64,000 nt of DNA, from NCBI GenBank assembly GCA_018340375.1, contig JAFFJZ010000001.1:12976001-13040000 (forward strand), in the 5' to 3' direction. Each line of letters begins with the position of its first letter. Within the stretch, counting starts at the first letter, position 1. This document shows, one piece after another, positions 1 to 11,429 of the stretch. This stretch comes from Gonatopus flavifemur. Taxonomy: Eukaryota > Arthropoda > Insecta > Hymenoptera > Dryinidae. The notes under the pieces were generated by a model. The model was not told the origin of the DNA. It ran no database searches and saw only the letters and a program-made list of their open reading frames with translations. The translations under genes and the position numbers were made by a program.

Positions 1-163
1 TATTGATGATGGTTGAATTTGATCAAGAAATAACACCCTTGTGGAGGTGAATAAGAGCGCAACATAAACTTCATTCACTCTTGATACATTGAAGCTTGAA
101 AAGCTTAACAGTAAGAGTCATTTCTCGAACAATTAATCAACACTTTCAATTCATCTCATGCAG

Positions 164-240
164 TATAAAAATTCCTGCTTTTGCCAACGCTGACAATAAA
201 ATATACCTTGATGCAAGACTGATGATAACCAAGTCTTTGC
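164..240 (+). repeat. Fragment of the ~0.9-kb GCCAA/TTGGC repeat family (family A)
   Basis: It reads TATAAAAATTCCTGCTTTTG followed by CCAACGCTGACAATAAAATA, matching the left end shared by the copies at 5326, 26217 and, reversed, 18804 and 32896. Similarity fades after about 240. Confidence 0.6.
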
Positions 241-397
241 CATCTGTATAGAGCCAACATATGCACCAATTCTTGGTCTCATATGGAATGAATGCAATAA
301 ATGAATGTCGCATCCCCTAGTCTTGGCCCGAGCTTGTTAATTCTTTCTTCGATAAAGAAGATGGGTGAAGTCTGACGGGTTACCTGCTTGAAGAATC

Positions 398-487
398 TCA
401 TTGATTCCGATGCAGAAAACTGATTCAAACCCATTGAGAATCAATTTTTAATGGGTTGGAATTGGTTTTCTGCATCGGAATCAATGA
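398..487. repeat. Palindromic element with TCATTGATTCCGATGCAGAA arms
   Basis: Arms of about 38 bp face each other around AGAATCAATTTTTAATGGG. The same palindrome recurs at 1026-1369, where another element has landed in its centre. Confidence 0.8.
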
Positions 488-769
488 AAATCAATCGGTT
501 CAGTGAGCTTCTTATCTTATCGTGCGAGCATCAATCGGTAATTTTTATTTCAAAATCTCGAACAAAACCATTCAAATTCATGTGGAAATTTCTGAAAAGG
601 TAGGAAATTCTTCTAGTCAAATGAAAAGAATTACTAATCTCCCTTTTGTAGCGTGAATCTCTAAAAAATGGAAACACAGCTCTGTTAAATTTGACTGCTA
701 CCATTTTTGTGGGGTAATTTCCCAGATCGATGCTTAAAATACAAATCAAGTCAAAAGGACATGCTGACA

Positions 770-990
770 TTTTTATGTTGCTGAAGTTTAAATCGTTTAC
801 TGGAACGAATTTGTGAGTGAAAAATTGAATAGTCAGCTGTAAAAGACCTGAATTCTTGCTGTACATTCTTCAAATGATGTTTCCAGTTCCAAGGAGTTGA
901 TTCGGAAAGGTGACCAACGATGATTCATCAATTTTTGTGCGTTTGAATTTTCGTTTCGTTTCACTAAACGATTCAAACTTCAACACCATA
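770..990 (+). repeat. Dispersed repeat, left copy (partner at 61178-61408)
   Basis: The run from TTTTTATGTTGCTGAAGTTT to CGATTCAAACTTCAACA aligns, with many substitutions, to the same-orientation sequence near 61.2 kb. Confidence 0.6.
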
Positions 991-1025
991 AATTTTTACA
1001 TTAAATTGCATGTGAAATGTGTATG

Positions 1026-1369
1026 AATCTCATTGAACCGATTTGATTCACGATGATTCCGATGCAGAAAACTGATTCGAACCCACAGGGTAAAAAATTT
1101 TTCGTCATTGTGTAAAATGTTAAACTTTCTGTGTAGAATATTTAACGTTCTAGAGTGTCGATTCAACACAATCGTTGTTAACGCAAACAAAAAAAAACAC
1201 GATCGTGTTGAATCAACACTCTAAAATGTTAAATATTCTACACACAACTTTCAACACTTTACACAATGACGAAAAATTTTTTACTGTGCATTAAAAATTG
1301 ATTTTCAATCGGTTTCAATCAGTTTGATGCATCGGAATAAATGAAGATCAATCGGTTCAGTGAGACTCT
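1026..1369. repeat. Second copy of the palindromic element, interrupted
   Basis: The left arm (1026-1084) and right arm (1289-1369) are the reverse complement of each other and match the element at 398-487. They are separated by the hairpin element at 1084-1288. Confidence 0.75.
1084..1288. mobile_element. MITE, 205 bp, CACAG...CTGTG ends
   Basis: It is an almost complete hairpin. The ends read CACAGGGTAAAAAATTTTTC and, on the other strand, CACAGTAAAAAATTTTTCG. Long arms continue through CGTCATTGTGTAAA to AACGATTGTGTTGAATC-type sequence around an A-run. It is inserted into a palindromic repeat. Confidence 0.85.
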
Positions 1370-2139
1370 TTGACCAGGATTCTCCTTTGAAACTTTCACA
1401 TCGGAATATTACTATTTAATTCTCTCCGCGTGGAAAATTCATCGGAGGGGAAGAGACAATTTGAAGAATCAAGTCATAATCGAAGTAAATATTTATCCAA
1501 CAAAGGTAAAAATTATTCAATTCATTTAATTCAGACGAATAGAATGAAAAGTTTATTCCGTTAAATGTGAGATGAACGCGTGGTACGCACGCTTCTAAGA
1601 GTAGTTGGGCGAAACACTTGGTAACATCTGGTCTAAGAAAGGACGTGGAAGAGACTAAGAGTTGAAGTGGAACTTAAGTAAAGTGCACTCGACACGAGTC
1701 GTGAAAATGAAAGCTGTTTCCACGCTTGTGAACTATCGCACCGTACAACGAATCAGAAAAAATGAGAAAGGAAGGAAGAAAGAAGGAGAAAAAAACCCTT
1801 TTGCCTACAGGGAACGTGCTGTTTGAACGACCACTCTCTCAACTTTGACGTTGAGTTCTTCAAGAATATATTTCATTCCACCTCGATTAATTCCTTTGAC
1901 GCGCGACAAGATGGCCACTCAAGTCCTTCCGAGGTGATGAATAAGAGAAGGAAGTCTTATCAAAACACTCGTAGGAGAATGGAAAACATATTCCGAATGT
2001 AACGGTTGCTGTAAAATTAACATGTATATCATTACAATCATTTTTAAACTCAAATGACGGGTCCGACACATCGTCAAGATGTTACATAAAATCGTAAAAT
2101 TCAGGCTCTAAAATTTGATAGAACGATAAATTTTTTCAT
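1370..2139. other. Non-repetitive stretch, no gene seen
   Basis: I see no coding segment or strong inverted repeat. A purine-rich GGAAGGAAGAAAGAAGGAG tract lies near 1770. Confidence 0.5.
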
Positions 2140-2815
2140 AAGTTACACGGGAAAAATGAAATTCGCTGTGACCTATTGTAAAAAATGTGGGGAGTTTTTC
2201 TCTACACTGTTGATGGTTTTCGTTTCCTCGCCGCAGGGGAATTGTTTTTTCATAAGAAATAAGGGATTTTTCCACCACTTTGAGGAATCATTTTGGTTTG
2301 TGGATGTTAAATCCTCCACAAATGAAGGAAAAGTTCATCAAATCATAGTGAAAAATCCCCTATCTGTAGAGGAACTTTGCCCCAACCATTTCTGGGGGAA
2401 AATTCCACAATCATTTTTCACAGTGCGGCAAAATCTAATTTTGCTGTTTCTCGTTTGCTGAAGCAACGAGTTTTTGCGATAACAGCAAACCCTTTGCTGT
2501 CACAGCAATCTTGTTAGATACCACAGCAATGTTTTAGCTGTAGCAACAAAATTTGCTGCTTCAGGTAATCATTTTGCTCTCTCAACAATTCAGTTAGTTG
2601 GGGCAGTGAATTTTCAGATAAGTTAGAGAAAAGATTTGCTATTCTGCATATAATGCCTCGATTTGCTGCATCAGCGAATTTTGTTCCCGCGTGGAAACCC
2701 TCGTGTAACGCTGGGGAAAAAAAATTCTTATTTTGTAGAATTTTGTCGTCTATAAACGGTTCTGATCGTTCATACGTGAAACCATTCGAACCGCTAAAAC
2801 AAACCAACATCAAAC
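2140..2815. repeat. Imperfect hairpin plus AGCAA/TTGCT-rich repeat
   Basis: Between 2150 and 2425, segments such as AGGGATTTTTCCACCACTTT and the later AGTGAAAAATCCCCT face each other. From about 2440 to 2660 the motif TTGCTG/CAGCAA recurs about a dozen times in both orientations. A related tract lies at 32905-33060. Confidence 0.4.
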
Positions 2816-3633
2816 GTCAATGATTTCATGGGTGACCAGATCACGGTCAGAGATCTGTGTGCCCCTTTGGGTGACATAATACTGCAAACGGATGTTTTTT
2901 ATATGTATAAAATAAAATATCATGGCCTCCCGGTGATTTTCCATTCGATCTTTCTGGACGAACAACCAGGTGGTCGCCCTGTGCCAGTTGTTTGCGAGCA
3001 ACGGTAGACGCCTATTACTATTTCTGCCTTCATGAATAAGTCGCAAAAGAATGAGAGAGCAAAGAGGAAAAAAACATTAGTGATAAAAGAAGAGACGATG
3101 AGAAGAGAGGAAGCAAAAATCATCGGCCTGCTCACTCCTTCTACGTTCTCGTTGAGTATATAAAAATTATAGAGTGCAGCATGGATACCTCCCAGGGTGA
3201 GGTGGCATTCAATCGCGCGAGGAGAACCCCCGCGAGAGACGACGACAATGGTGATCGTCCGCCTTGAGTGAGACAGAAGAACGTGCCACCCCTCTTGTGT
3301 CTCGCGGGGGGTCTGAAAACACTGCGTACGCTACTGGTCATACGGTCTACGTGTATAATTTTATGTTGAAAGAACAAACGAACAAGAAATTCTCTTCTAA
3401 CGTACGTTTGATTGAATTGTTTATTTATTCTGAACTCGCTAACATTGTTTAAAAAACCTTCTATCACGGACACGAAGTATGTTTTTATATTTGACAGTAA
3501 ACTGATGCAACTGACATCCACTTCGGATTATTTTGTTTTTCATTACGTGTTATGCCAATTTTCATTCCGTAATAATCTCTGAAGAATTGGATGGGTCTAT
3601 TATTATGGGATGAATTTGGGTCTCGCATTTCGT
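2816..3633. other. No gene seen; GC-rich patch at 3190-3320
   Basis: The patch has GAACCCCCGCGAGAGACGAC and a later CTCGCGGGGGGTCTG. It partly resembles 4105-4160 (GAACCCCCACGAGGAACCGC ... GGGGGGTTTCTC), which suggests a duplicated segment. I recognise no product. Confidence 0.4.
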
Positions 3634-3880
3634 CCCAGATAGAAAAATGTCTCCATAATGGCATCATAATGGTGACATGCACGCCAAGAAATGTTCGCAT
3701 CATGGCGCCAAGGTGTTTCCGCATAAAGCATTGTTATTGGTAGCAAAACGAGGTGATGGCACCATAATTGAAACATAATGTTTACATTCTATGCATCATT
3801 GCAAGCTGAGCGGAGTTCATGATAGTATGTTTACGGCACGTTATGTTACAAAATATTCAGAGCATGCTTTTCTATCTGGG
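3634..3880. mobile_element. MITE, CCCAGATAGAAAA ends
   Basis: Terminal inverted repeats CCCAGATAGAAAAATG and its reverse TTTTCTATCTGGG bound 247 bp rich in ATGG/CCAT steps (TCTCCATAATGG, CATCATAATGG). No coding capacity. Confidence 0.7.
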
Positions 3881-4509
3881 GTGTTATCACACATTTCAAA
3901 TCTTTATCTGTAGTTTTGATTTGATAAGGTCGTCGCTTGAGAGGATTCGATAGATATAGAGTTTTAATACAACCATGAAAAAAATGTGGGAAGTTGAGAA
4001 AAAAACGAAATTTTGGTGCGAATCAAACGGAAACGAACATAAATTCTCGTCTCGACGGTCACGAAGAGACGAGGAATGAGGTGTGCATTTCAAAGTCGAT
4101 AGAACCCCCACGAGGAACCGCGACAATGAAAGCGGCTCACTAGGGGGGTTTCTCCACGGGTACGCTACTGAATTTGTACCAAGCGTGAATTTCGACTCAA
4201 CTTGTGCGCTTGTATGTGCACCACTTAACGTGCGCACGCGTGAACACACGATGCATGTAATCGTTTACCACCCTTCAAAAGCTGTACCAGAGACTATCAC
4301 GGAGGTACACTATTTTGCGATAAATGACTTCACAACCCTTGCCACATTTATTTCAATATTAAAATAAAAAAAAATACTCCGATAATCAGTACAGGACTTC
4401 CTGGTTTGGTAATTTTTGATGAATTTTGGTCAGTTCCAATGATTCATTCAATGTTATTTACTTAGAAAAACGGCATTTCATAGTGTCAAATTTGTTATAC
4501 AACTTTTCC
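3881..4509. other. No gene seen
   Basis: Apart from the GC-rich patch at 4105-4160 noted above, I see no feature. Confidence 0.4.
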
Positions 4510-5214
4510 AGGGTGGTGACTGAACCGAGAACTCTAATAAACACACACACGTTATTTCAACGTTGAAAGAACGTTAGACTGTCAAAGGGACGTCAGTCGT
4601 TGATTTCGTAACGTTGATTTTTAGTTGAAATTTGATAGGGAATTAGAGGACCAGGAATGACGTTTTGATGACGTGTAATTTAAACTAATATTCAAAAATA
4701 ACCATCAAACGACGTCCTCAAAAAACGGGTTTTGAACGGGTTTGAACCACGCGTTTAAAATGTGTTTATAAAACCTTGTGTTTGAACTTCCATTGAAGAT
4801 ATTCTGCTAAAAATGTCAAACAAACCCGAACAATGGTTAAAATTTCAACGAAGAGCAAGATAGTAAATAGTGTGGCATACTTTCCAAATTCTGTCTTACT
4901 CAGAAATACTATTGTTCTCGATATTGAATGAAAAGTTTTCAAAATAATTTGTTGGATTCAATTCACGTTTTAGAACCATCATTAGGACACATCAATATTC
5001 AACGTCTTTTAAACGATGTTCAAATCGTTGATATGACGTTATTTTATGGTTGAAAAACACGTGATCTGCCGCGACATTTTTATGTTGAATCAACGCAAGA
5101 ATATTACTAATTCACAACGTGCGGTTATCGATTGTTTTTGACGTATTCAAAACGTGCGAGTGTTTACTGGGCTATTGAATAGAAAGAGAAAAATTTCCGG
5201 TTGTCACCACCCTG
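4510..5214. mobile_element. Element with CAGGGTGGTGAC ends, host of a second element
   Basis: CAGGGTGGTGACTGAACCG at the left faces CGGTTGTCACCACCCTG at the right. Nearly all of the interior is the family C element at 4537-5172, so this is a nested insertion. Confidence 0.7.
4537..5172 (+). mobile_element. Family C element, forward copy
   Basis: It is a 636-bp element with imperfect ends AATAAACACACACACGTTAT and ACGTGCGAGTGTTTACTGGG. It has many AACGTTGA-type steps and no ORF of note. A reversed copy lies at 12782-13419 and is collinear along its length. Confidence 0.8.
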
Positions 5215-5325
5215 ATTTACATAAATTCATAATATCATTACTCACATTTATAATTCTGCCCGAATTATGTTTATTTCATGTCAATTTAGGTACCACGGTT
5301 GAACAGGTCTGGGTACATTTTTATG

Positions 5326-6187
5326 TATAAAAATGTTTAGGTTTCGCCAATGCTGACAATAGAATATAGCTTGGCGCAATGTTGACAGGCAAGGCTTGGC
5401 AATCTGTGAATATTCAATGTTGATTAACAACAAATATAATGTCACACCGATATCGGTGTTCAACGAATTTAGGTTGTCAGCCTACCATTGATTCACAATT
5501 TCGCCAGGCTTAGTGCTTGTTAGGCTCATCCTTGGTCCAACATTGACCGAACAATAGATTCTGTTGAAAGTGAGGATCGTTCGAAACGTGGTTGGATATT
5601 GCCACGAACTTTGGTCTAGTCTGGATAAAAATTAGTCTTCAATGTTGGCATGCTGCTTAATTTGAACTTTTGATGTCTGAATTGCTAGCTAAGTGACCGA
5701 TCGAGTGTTTTTCACGAGTAAGTGAGACATGTATACACGGAATATATACGACTCAGATAATTCTGTTACAGGTTACACCAGAGGGCTCCTACCGCTCATC
5801 CATATTGCGGATACTTCTCATGGCAAACTTTAGCGGCAAAAAACACCGAGTTGTTTACAGATAAATGAAGAAAACACAATACTGTCCTAAATAACATATA
5901 TTGGAAGTTGTGAAATGCGCATGCTTTTTATATATTTTTGGGTTAATTATTCCTTCCAGTTTTATCACTGGAGTAACATTGATAAACAAAATTTGTCTAT
6001 TGTTTGCCACTGATGGTCTATCTCATTGCCATTCATGCACCAATGATGGGGCTTCTTTAGAAAAACACATTGGTAAATCATAAAACGATGTGATCATTTC
6101 AGTGTCGCGCCATGCTTATTTGCCAAGCCTCGGCCATACTTTATCTACATTGCAGCATGCTAGCGTCAATCGTTGATTCCTGTACGA
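5326..6187 (+). mobile_element. Family A element, copy 1
   Basis: It starts TATAAAAATGTTTAGG and ends near GCTAGCGTCAATCG. It is packed with degenerate TTGGCGCAA / GCCAAGC steps. Comparison with the copies at 26217, 31997 and 17537 sets the boundaries. Imperfect terminal repeats and a lack of coding capacity suggest a non-autonomous DNA transposon. A tRNA D-arm-like block lies in reverse near 5790. Confidence 0.75.
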
Positions 6188-6616
6188 GTTGCACCCAAAA
6201 AAAAGTAATTTGAAAATGACGGGACAAATCCCTCTCAATCAGAGAATATATTTCACTTTTGTTTCCTTCTTCAATTGAGAATGACCCTCTACGATTTCGA
6301 ACAAATGAATAACAAACAAATGAAAATTCTCCCACGCAAAGACTAATCCTCTCAAATGGAGAGGAATACTTTTGATACCATATATTGGAGGAGAAGTGGC
6401 ATCAAAGTAAGAGGGATACTCTTATTTTGATATTAATTTCTTTGAGTGTATAATTTTTGACACCCACTTTCTTCTGAATTTTCAGAATATGTTTCAAAAT
6501 TTGGTTGAAGTTTTCTAAAATTCAGTAAAATTTGAAAGAAATTGACTATAAAAAATTCTAGCACCATTTTCTGAATCTTCGAAAGGAATTTTTTTACAGT
6601 GTTGAGAGAGTTTGTG
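6188..6616. other. No gene seen; imperfect inverted AT-rich sequence
   Basis: GAGAGGAATACT and ATACTCTTATTTTGAT motifs recur around 6340-6430. I see nothing coding. Confidence 0.35.
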
Positions 6617-7493
6617 CCCACATAGCACACAATGTCTCAGTAATATTCTCAGAATATCACAAATATCTCACTCGAAACATTCTATGTTAAATATTTCTAC
6701 GAGATTCCATAGATATTGCGGATAGAATATTACCTTACAAATATTCTGAGAGTCTTGCGATTGAAATATTGCACATATAAGATTCTGCAATGTTCTGGGA
6801 ATGTATGATGAGGGATATTTCATTAGCATTATTTTATGTGGCGGTAGGAATTTTCATTCATCAGACCCGGTATTTGGTAAAATCTACAAGTCGAGGGCGA
6901 AAGAAACCTCTCCTCCACGACCTATTCAATTTCAGTTTCAGAGGATTCTGAATTGATTGGTCTACATCCCACGGAAATGAATTCATCAGAAACACATCAC
7001 GATGATGACGAAAATTGGCACTTTGAGGGCATTGAAGTCATTTCAGTGATTAGCTGAGGTGATAGAGGCTTTGTCTATGACGCGGAGATCTGGGATTCGA
7101 TCCTCACTGAGGGAACTTTCCTAATGATCGACTTTCAATGTGTATTTCTCTCACCAAGCCATCCAAATAATATTTTATGCAACATTTGTAGAGGAATTCA
7201 CTCTAAAGAAAATTTTTTTTTCACCAAAAGCAGTATTTTGTACCATTGTTAATACACGTAATTATGAGATGTTTTTCTGTATAAAATGTCCTTGAGATGG
7301 TCTCAGCAATATTTCAAAATGTCTCCAGAATATGACGACAATCATCTCAGTGATATTGCAGAATGTCACAAAGATGGTGACAGAAGACATTCTGGAGACA
7401 TTCTGATAATATTCTTGAGACGTTTGCCAGAATATTGCATATTTCAAATATAATATTCTGGCAATGTCATTGAGACATTCTGTGCTATGTGGG
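6617..7493 (+). mobile_element. Family B element, copy 1 (CCCACATAGCAC ends)
   Basis: It is an 877-bp element with CCCACATAGCACACAATGTC at the left and GACATTCTGTGCTATGTGGG at the right. The sub-terminal zones are rich in AATATTCT. The middle carries a 68-nt tRNA-like module (7043-7110). An inverted copy lies 1 kb away at 8515-9386, so the pair could form a very long hairpin. Confidence 0.85.
7043..7110 (+). ncRNA. tRNA-like module inside family B
   Basis: TCAGTGA and TCACTGA pair as a 7-bp acceptor-like stem. Between them are an A-box/D-arm-like TTAGCTGAGGTGATAGAGGC and a B-box-like GGGATTCGATCC. I could not pair a convincing anticodon stem, so this is a tRNA-derived sequence, not a functional tRNA call. 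Confidence 0.5.
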
Positions 7494-7696
7494 TAGTATG
7501 GATACGAAAACCACTGGATGTTCATTCAGAAATACTTCGCAAGCATTTTTTTTCAATGAGAATTGCAATACTTCTTTCTCTTGTTTCACATTTTACTACC
7601 TATACGTGTGACTCACATGTATACGAAAGTTTCATCGTGTGTGCGCGGTAGAGGGGCTGATTTTTCGGTCCACACCGTCTTTCCTGGCATCACTGC

Positions 7697-8002
7697 TACA
7701 CGGAGAGAAATTTGGAGATATTGAATCACTGAGCTTCGTGTGATTTTTCATCTCGAAATTAGATGGTTTTGTATCTCGAACGGCGTGAAAAAACATCACA
7801 ACATCGGAGAGCATAAATCTCGAATCCCGTGATATTATTTCACCGTGAAGTTGGAGATTCAAAATCAAGCAGTTCGGTGCTCGAAAAGCATACAGTTCAT
7901 GATAGAAAATCACCAATCGGTTGATTTTGCTTCACGTCAGTTGCGAGATGCAAAATCATGTTGAGTTCGTTGATTTAATATCTCCGAATTTCTCTCCGTG
8001 TA
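7697..8002. mobile_element. MITE, TA-flanked, ACACGGAGAGAAATT ends
   Basis: TA + CACGGAGAGAAATTTGGAG at the left and the reverse AATTTCTCTCCGTG + TA at the right. The TA flanks suggest Tc1/mariner-type mobilisation. It lies in the spacer between the two family B copies. Confidence 0.85.
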
Positions 8003-8514
8003 GATAGCAATTCAACCTTGCTGCGATGTTGTAAGGCAAACTTGTGACAAGGTTGACATAAGCCTCCTGGTTGACACATGACAATGGTACAAGCTTACAA
8101 AACCCTTGCAGCAGAGTTGTGGTAGCCTCACACTGACAATGTTGTTAATAACAAGTCCAAAACAATCGAATAACAAACCTGCACTGAGAAAAATCTGCAT
8201 TGTAGAAATCATGTTTCAATATAGTAATGTATTTGACAGTGAAAAATACATTATTTTGGTTATTATTACTATGAGTTAGGTGATAAATACCATCTTTTTG
8301 GTGAATCAAACCGAATTTACGGTGAAACTCAACACTGAAAAGGTACTTTTCACTTTTGAAAGGCTGGCTTCAGTTTTCATTATTTGACGGGTGAAAAATA
8401 TACGAAATAGAGGTTATTTTCACATTTCATTTTTCTCAGTGTGGCAAGCTTATGACAAGGTTACATGTTACCTGGGTATATTTTATCATAATTCTGATTA
8501 TTATCGTCACAACT
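8003..8514. repeat. Spacer with GACAAGGTT repeats
   Basis: TGTGACAAGGTTGACA near 8040 and TTATGACAAGGTTACATG near 8450 look like the two ends of one element split by later insertions. An AT-rich stretch (8160-8430) with TGAAAAATACATTATT-type steps lies between. Confidence 0.35.
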
Positions 8515-9386
8515 CACACAGCACAAAATGTCTCAATGAAATTGCCAGAATATTATATTTGAATCATGCAATATTCCGGCGAACATCTCAAGAATATTGT
8601 CAGAATGTCTCCAGAATGTCTTGTGTCACCATCTTTGTGATATTCTGCAATATCACTGAGATGATTATCGTCATATTCTGGAGACATTTTGAAATATTGC
8701 TGGGACCATCTCAAGGACATTTTATACAGGAAAACATCTCATAATTACGTGTATTAACAATGGTACAAAATACTGCTGTTGGTAAAAAAAAAATTCTCTT
8801 CAGAGTGAATTCCTCTACAAATTTTGTATAAAATATTATTTGGATGGCTTGGTGAGAGAAATACACATTGAAAGTCGATCATTAGGAAAGTTCCCTCAGT
8901 GAGGATCGAATCCCAGATCTCCGAGTCATAGACAAAGCCTCTATCACCTCAGCTAATCACTGAAATGGCTTCAATGCCCTCAAAGTGCCCATCTTCGTCA
9001 TCATCGTGATGTGTTTCTGATGAATTCATTTCCGTGGGATGTAGACCAATCAATTCAGAATCCTCTGAAACTGAAATTGAATAGGTCGTGGAGGAGAGGT
9101 TTCTTTCGCCCTCGACTTGTAGATTCTACCAAATACCGGGTCTGATGAATGAAAATTCCTACCGCCACATAAAATAATGCTAATGAAATATCCCTCATCA
9201 TACATTCCCAGAACATTGCAGAATCTCATATGTGCAATATTTCAATTGCAAGATCCTCAGAATATTTGTAATGAAATATTCTATCCGCAATATCTATGGA
9301 ATCTCGTAGAAAGATTTGACATAGAATGTTTCGAGTGGGATATTTGTGATATTCTGAAAATATTACTGAGACATTGTGTGTTATGT
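8515..9386 (-). mobile_element. Family B element, copy 2 (inverted)
   Basis: It is the reverse complement of 6617-7493 along essentially its whole length, with substitutions and small indels. The outer end reads CTGAGACATTGTGTGTTATG. It carries the inverted tRNA-like module at 8896-8963. Confidence 0.85.
8896..8963 (-). ncRNA. tRNA-like module in family B copy 2
   Basis: The same 68-nt module as at 7043-7110, on the minus strand. The acceptor-like TCAGTGA/TCACTGA pair and the B-box GGATTCGATCC core are preserved. Confidence 0.5.
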
Positions 9387-9492
9387 AAGAATATTCATAG
9401 TAATGTCAGCATGGTCAAACTTCACAAAAACATATAGCAATATCGAATCATTTTTCATGCAATTTAGGCTACAAAATTCTCTCCGTGTACCA

Positions 9493-10595
9493 CACTGTAA
9501 AAAAATTTCACCGGAAAATTCCAGTACATGTACTGGAAGTCATTAACCTGTACATGTACCGGAAAATTTCAGCACATTTGTACTGCAAAAATTCAGTGCA
9601 AACGTTATGGAATTCCCGCATCAAAACTGGAAATTTTCTGAGCCTCGGTACTGGAATTTTTCAGTACACGAGCTGGACTTTTCCAGGACATGTACTGGAA
9701 AATTAATGCTGAAAATATCCATGAAAATTGAAAAAAAATTGCTCACGCAAAGTGATTTTGCAGGGTCCTTGTGTTCCAAGATGATTGAGAAACTTTTGAT
9801 CGTTCATTTGGATGGACAGAAACTCATGTCTACCTAACAGGATTTGAACCCACACTTTTCTACCTGCCTACCAACTGAAACCTAAGACCTAACCGATGAG
9901 CTATAGCGCGACATGTTGGAAGGCCAGCTTGGGTTACTACATATGCTTCATATCTAGAACACAAGAGGATAAGTCTTGGAAAAACCTCATATATCAATTT
10001 CATTGGCTACAATTACAATTATTATTCAAAATCTCAATCAGGAAATTTTTAATATAAAGACTTGAAATTTTTCCTGCCAGAAATGACGAAGTCCAATAGA
10101 AGTGGAAAATTTCAGTGCAACAGTGATTAAATTCCGTTGCATAGCAACTGGAAAATTCCATCACACGACCTGAAAATTGCAGTTCAAAACCTGTATAATT
10201 CAATTGCATAGTAACTGGAAAATTCCATCACAAAACCTGAGAATTGCAGTTAAAAACCTGTATAATTCCAGTATACCAACGATTAGGTTTTTTTTTCTAA
10301 ATTCCAAATTTTTTCTCAAGTCCTTTTTGAGGGAATATTTTTTTTTGGTGCACAAGAACTATAAAATTGTAGTACGAGCCGGTAAAATTTTCGCGAAATC
10401 ATGGCAAAATATCAGTACATCATCTCAAACTTGAAAATTCCAGTACAATGACTGAATTTTCAGTTATGTTTGGTAAATTTTCAGTAACGTAACAACAAAA
10501 TCTCTGTACATGTACTGGAATATCCATATTCCAGTACTAGCACTGGAAATTTCCAGTCCAGTTGCACAGTAAATTTCCAGTTTTTTTTTACAGTG
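9493..10595. mobile_element. 1.1-kb element with CACTGTAAAAAAA ends and CCAGTACATG motifs
   Basis: CACTGTAAAAAAATTTC at the left faces TTTTTTTTTACAGTG at the right. Inside are about twenty short copies of GGAAAATTCCAGT / TACTGGAA in both orientations, including palindromic CCAGTACATGTACTGG. A tRNA-like module sits in the middle on the minus strand. A near-duplicate block occurs at 10140-10270 (AACTGGAAAATTCCATCACA). Confidence 0.75.
9838..9911 (-). ncRNA. tRNA-like module in the CCAGTACATG element
   Basis: On the minus strand it has an A-box-like TATAGCTCATCGGTTAGGTC and a B-box-like GGGTTCAAATCC at normal tRNA spacing. The acceptor and T stems pair poorly, so it is a tRNA relic or tRNA-derived module. 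Confidence 0.4.
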
Positions 10596-11429
10596 CATGC
10601 TAGTTGAACCAACTACCTAAACAGTTGGTCTAATTACTTTCTTAGATGGTTCACGGTAAGAAGAAAAACTCAATTCCAGTTGGAATATGGGCTGAATTTA
10701 AGATGCAGCCAAAAGAAGACTCATCAGACTCAAAGTCAGCTACTGCAAAACCTTCTCAAACTCAAACAAGAATACAGCTTACATTAATCTGTATCGAACT
10801 GACATTAAAACTGATTTTGATCTGAAATTCGATGCGGATTGTTCCTGATAAATGTGTTCGTCCATGATTTTTTGTTTTGTTCTACTCAACATGGCGTCAC
10901 GTATCGACGATGAGAAATATGTTTGTGCGTTCCCGGAGGATACAAAAAAAAAGTTCTCTGTTTCGTGAATGGATTCACTTCACTTGTTGACTGTTCAATT
11001 ATATCGTGATCGTAGTTTTTAAAGATTGAATACCTTCAACCATCATCGGGAGACTCGAAACCACGTTGTTGCTGAAATAACTTATCTTAGTCCTTTGCGT
11101 TTAACCACTCCGCCATGGTACCGTTTCGATCGATCCATGTGATAAATCATTTCATAATAGTATAATTTGATAGTATGTGTAGGGTGAAGGCAAAGATAAT
11201 TTTGGAAAACATTTCACGGAAATAGAATTAGTACAAATGTGGATGCCCCCAAAAGTTTGAATTACTTACAAGGTGATCAATTAACAGCGCGGAGGATCTA
11301 ATAACAAGCTTTTACGAAATTGGTATAACAAAGTGTTACCGAATTTGTTAGGCACCTTGGATAATGAATGAAAAACCTGAAATAATTCGACTGAATTGAA
11401 ACTGTGATTAATTATATGCACATACTATA
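10596..11429. other. Sequence around a tRNA-like head, no gene seen
   Basis: Apart from the tRNA-like module (11041-11125), I see no coding signal or clear inverted repeats. Confidence 0.4.
11041..11125 (-). ncRNA. tRNA-Leu/Ser-like sequence (pseudogene or SINE head)
   Basis: On the minus strand GGTACCATGGCGGAGTGGTT carries a perfect class-II-type A box (TGGCGGAGTGG), followed about 45 nt later by GGTTTCGAGTCTCCC, a B box with one extra T. Acceptor pairing is incomplete, which argues against an intact tRNA. Confidence 0.4.

Noticed and set aside
2156..2461. 101-codon plus-strand frame
   Set aside because: Lies within an imperfect inverted repeat and reads through its arms; no domain.
5901..6083. 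Frame partly shared among family A copies
   Set aside because: Similarity follows from common repeat ancestry; each copy is interrupted and no protein family is apparent.
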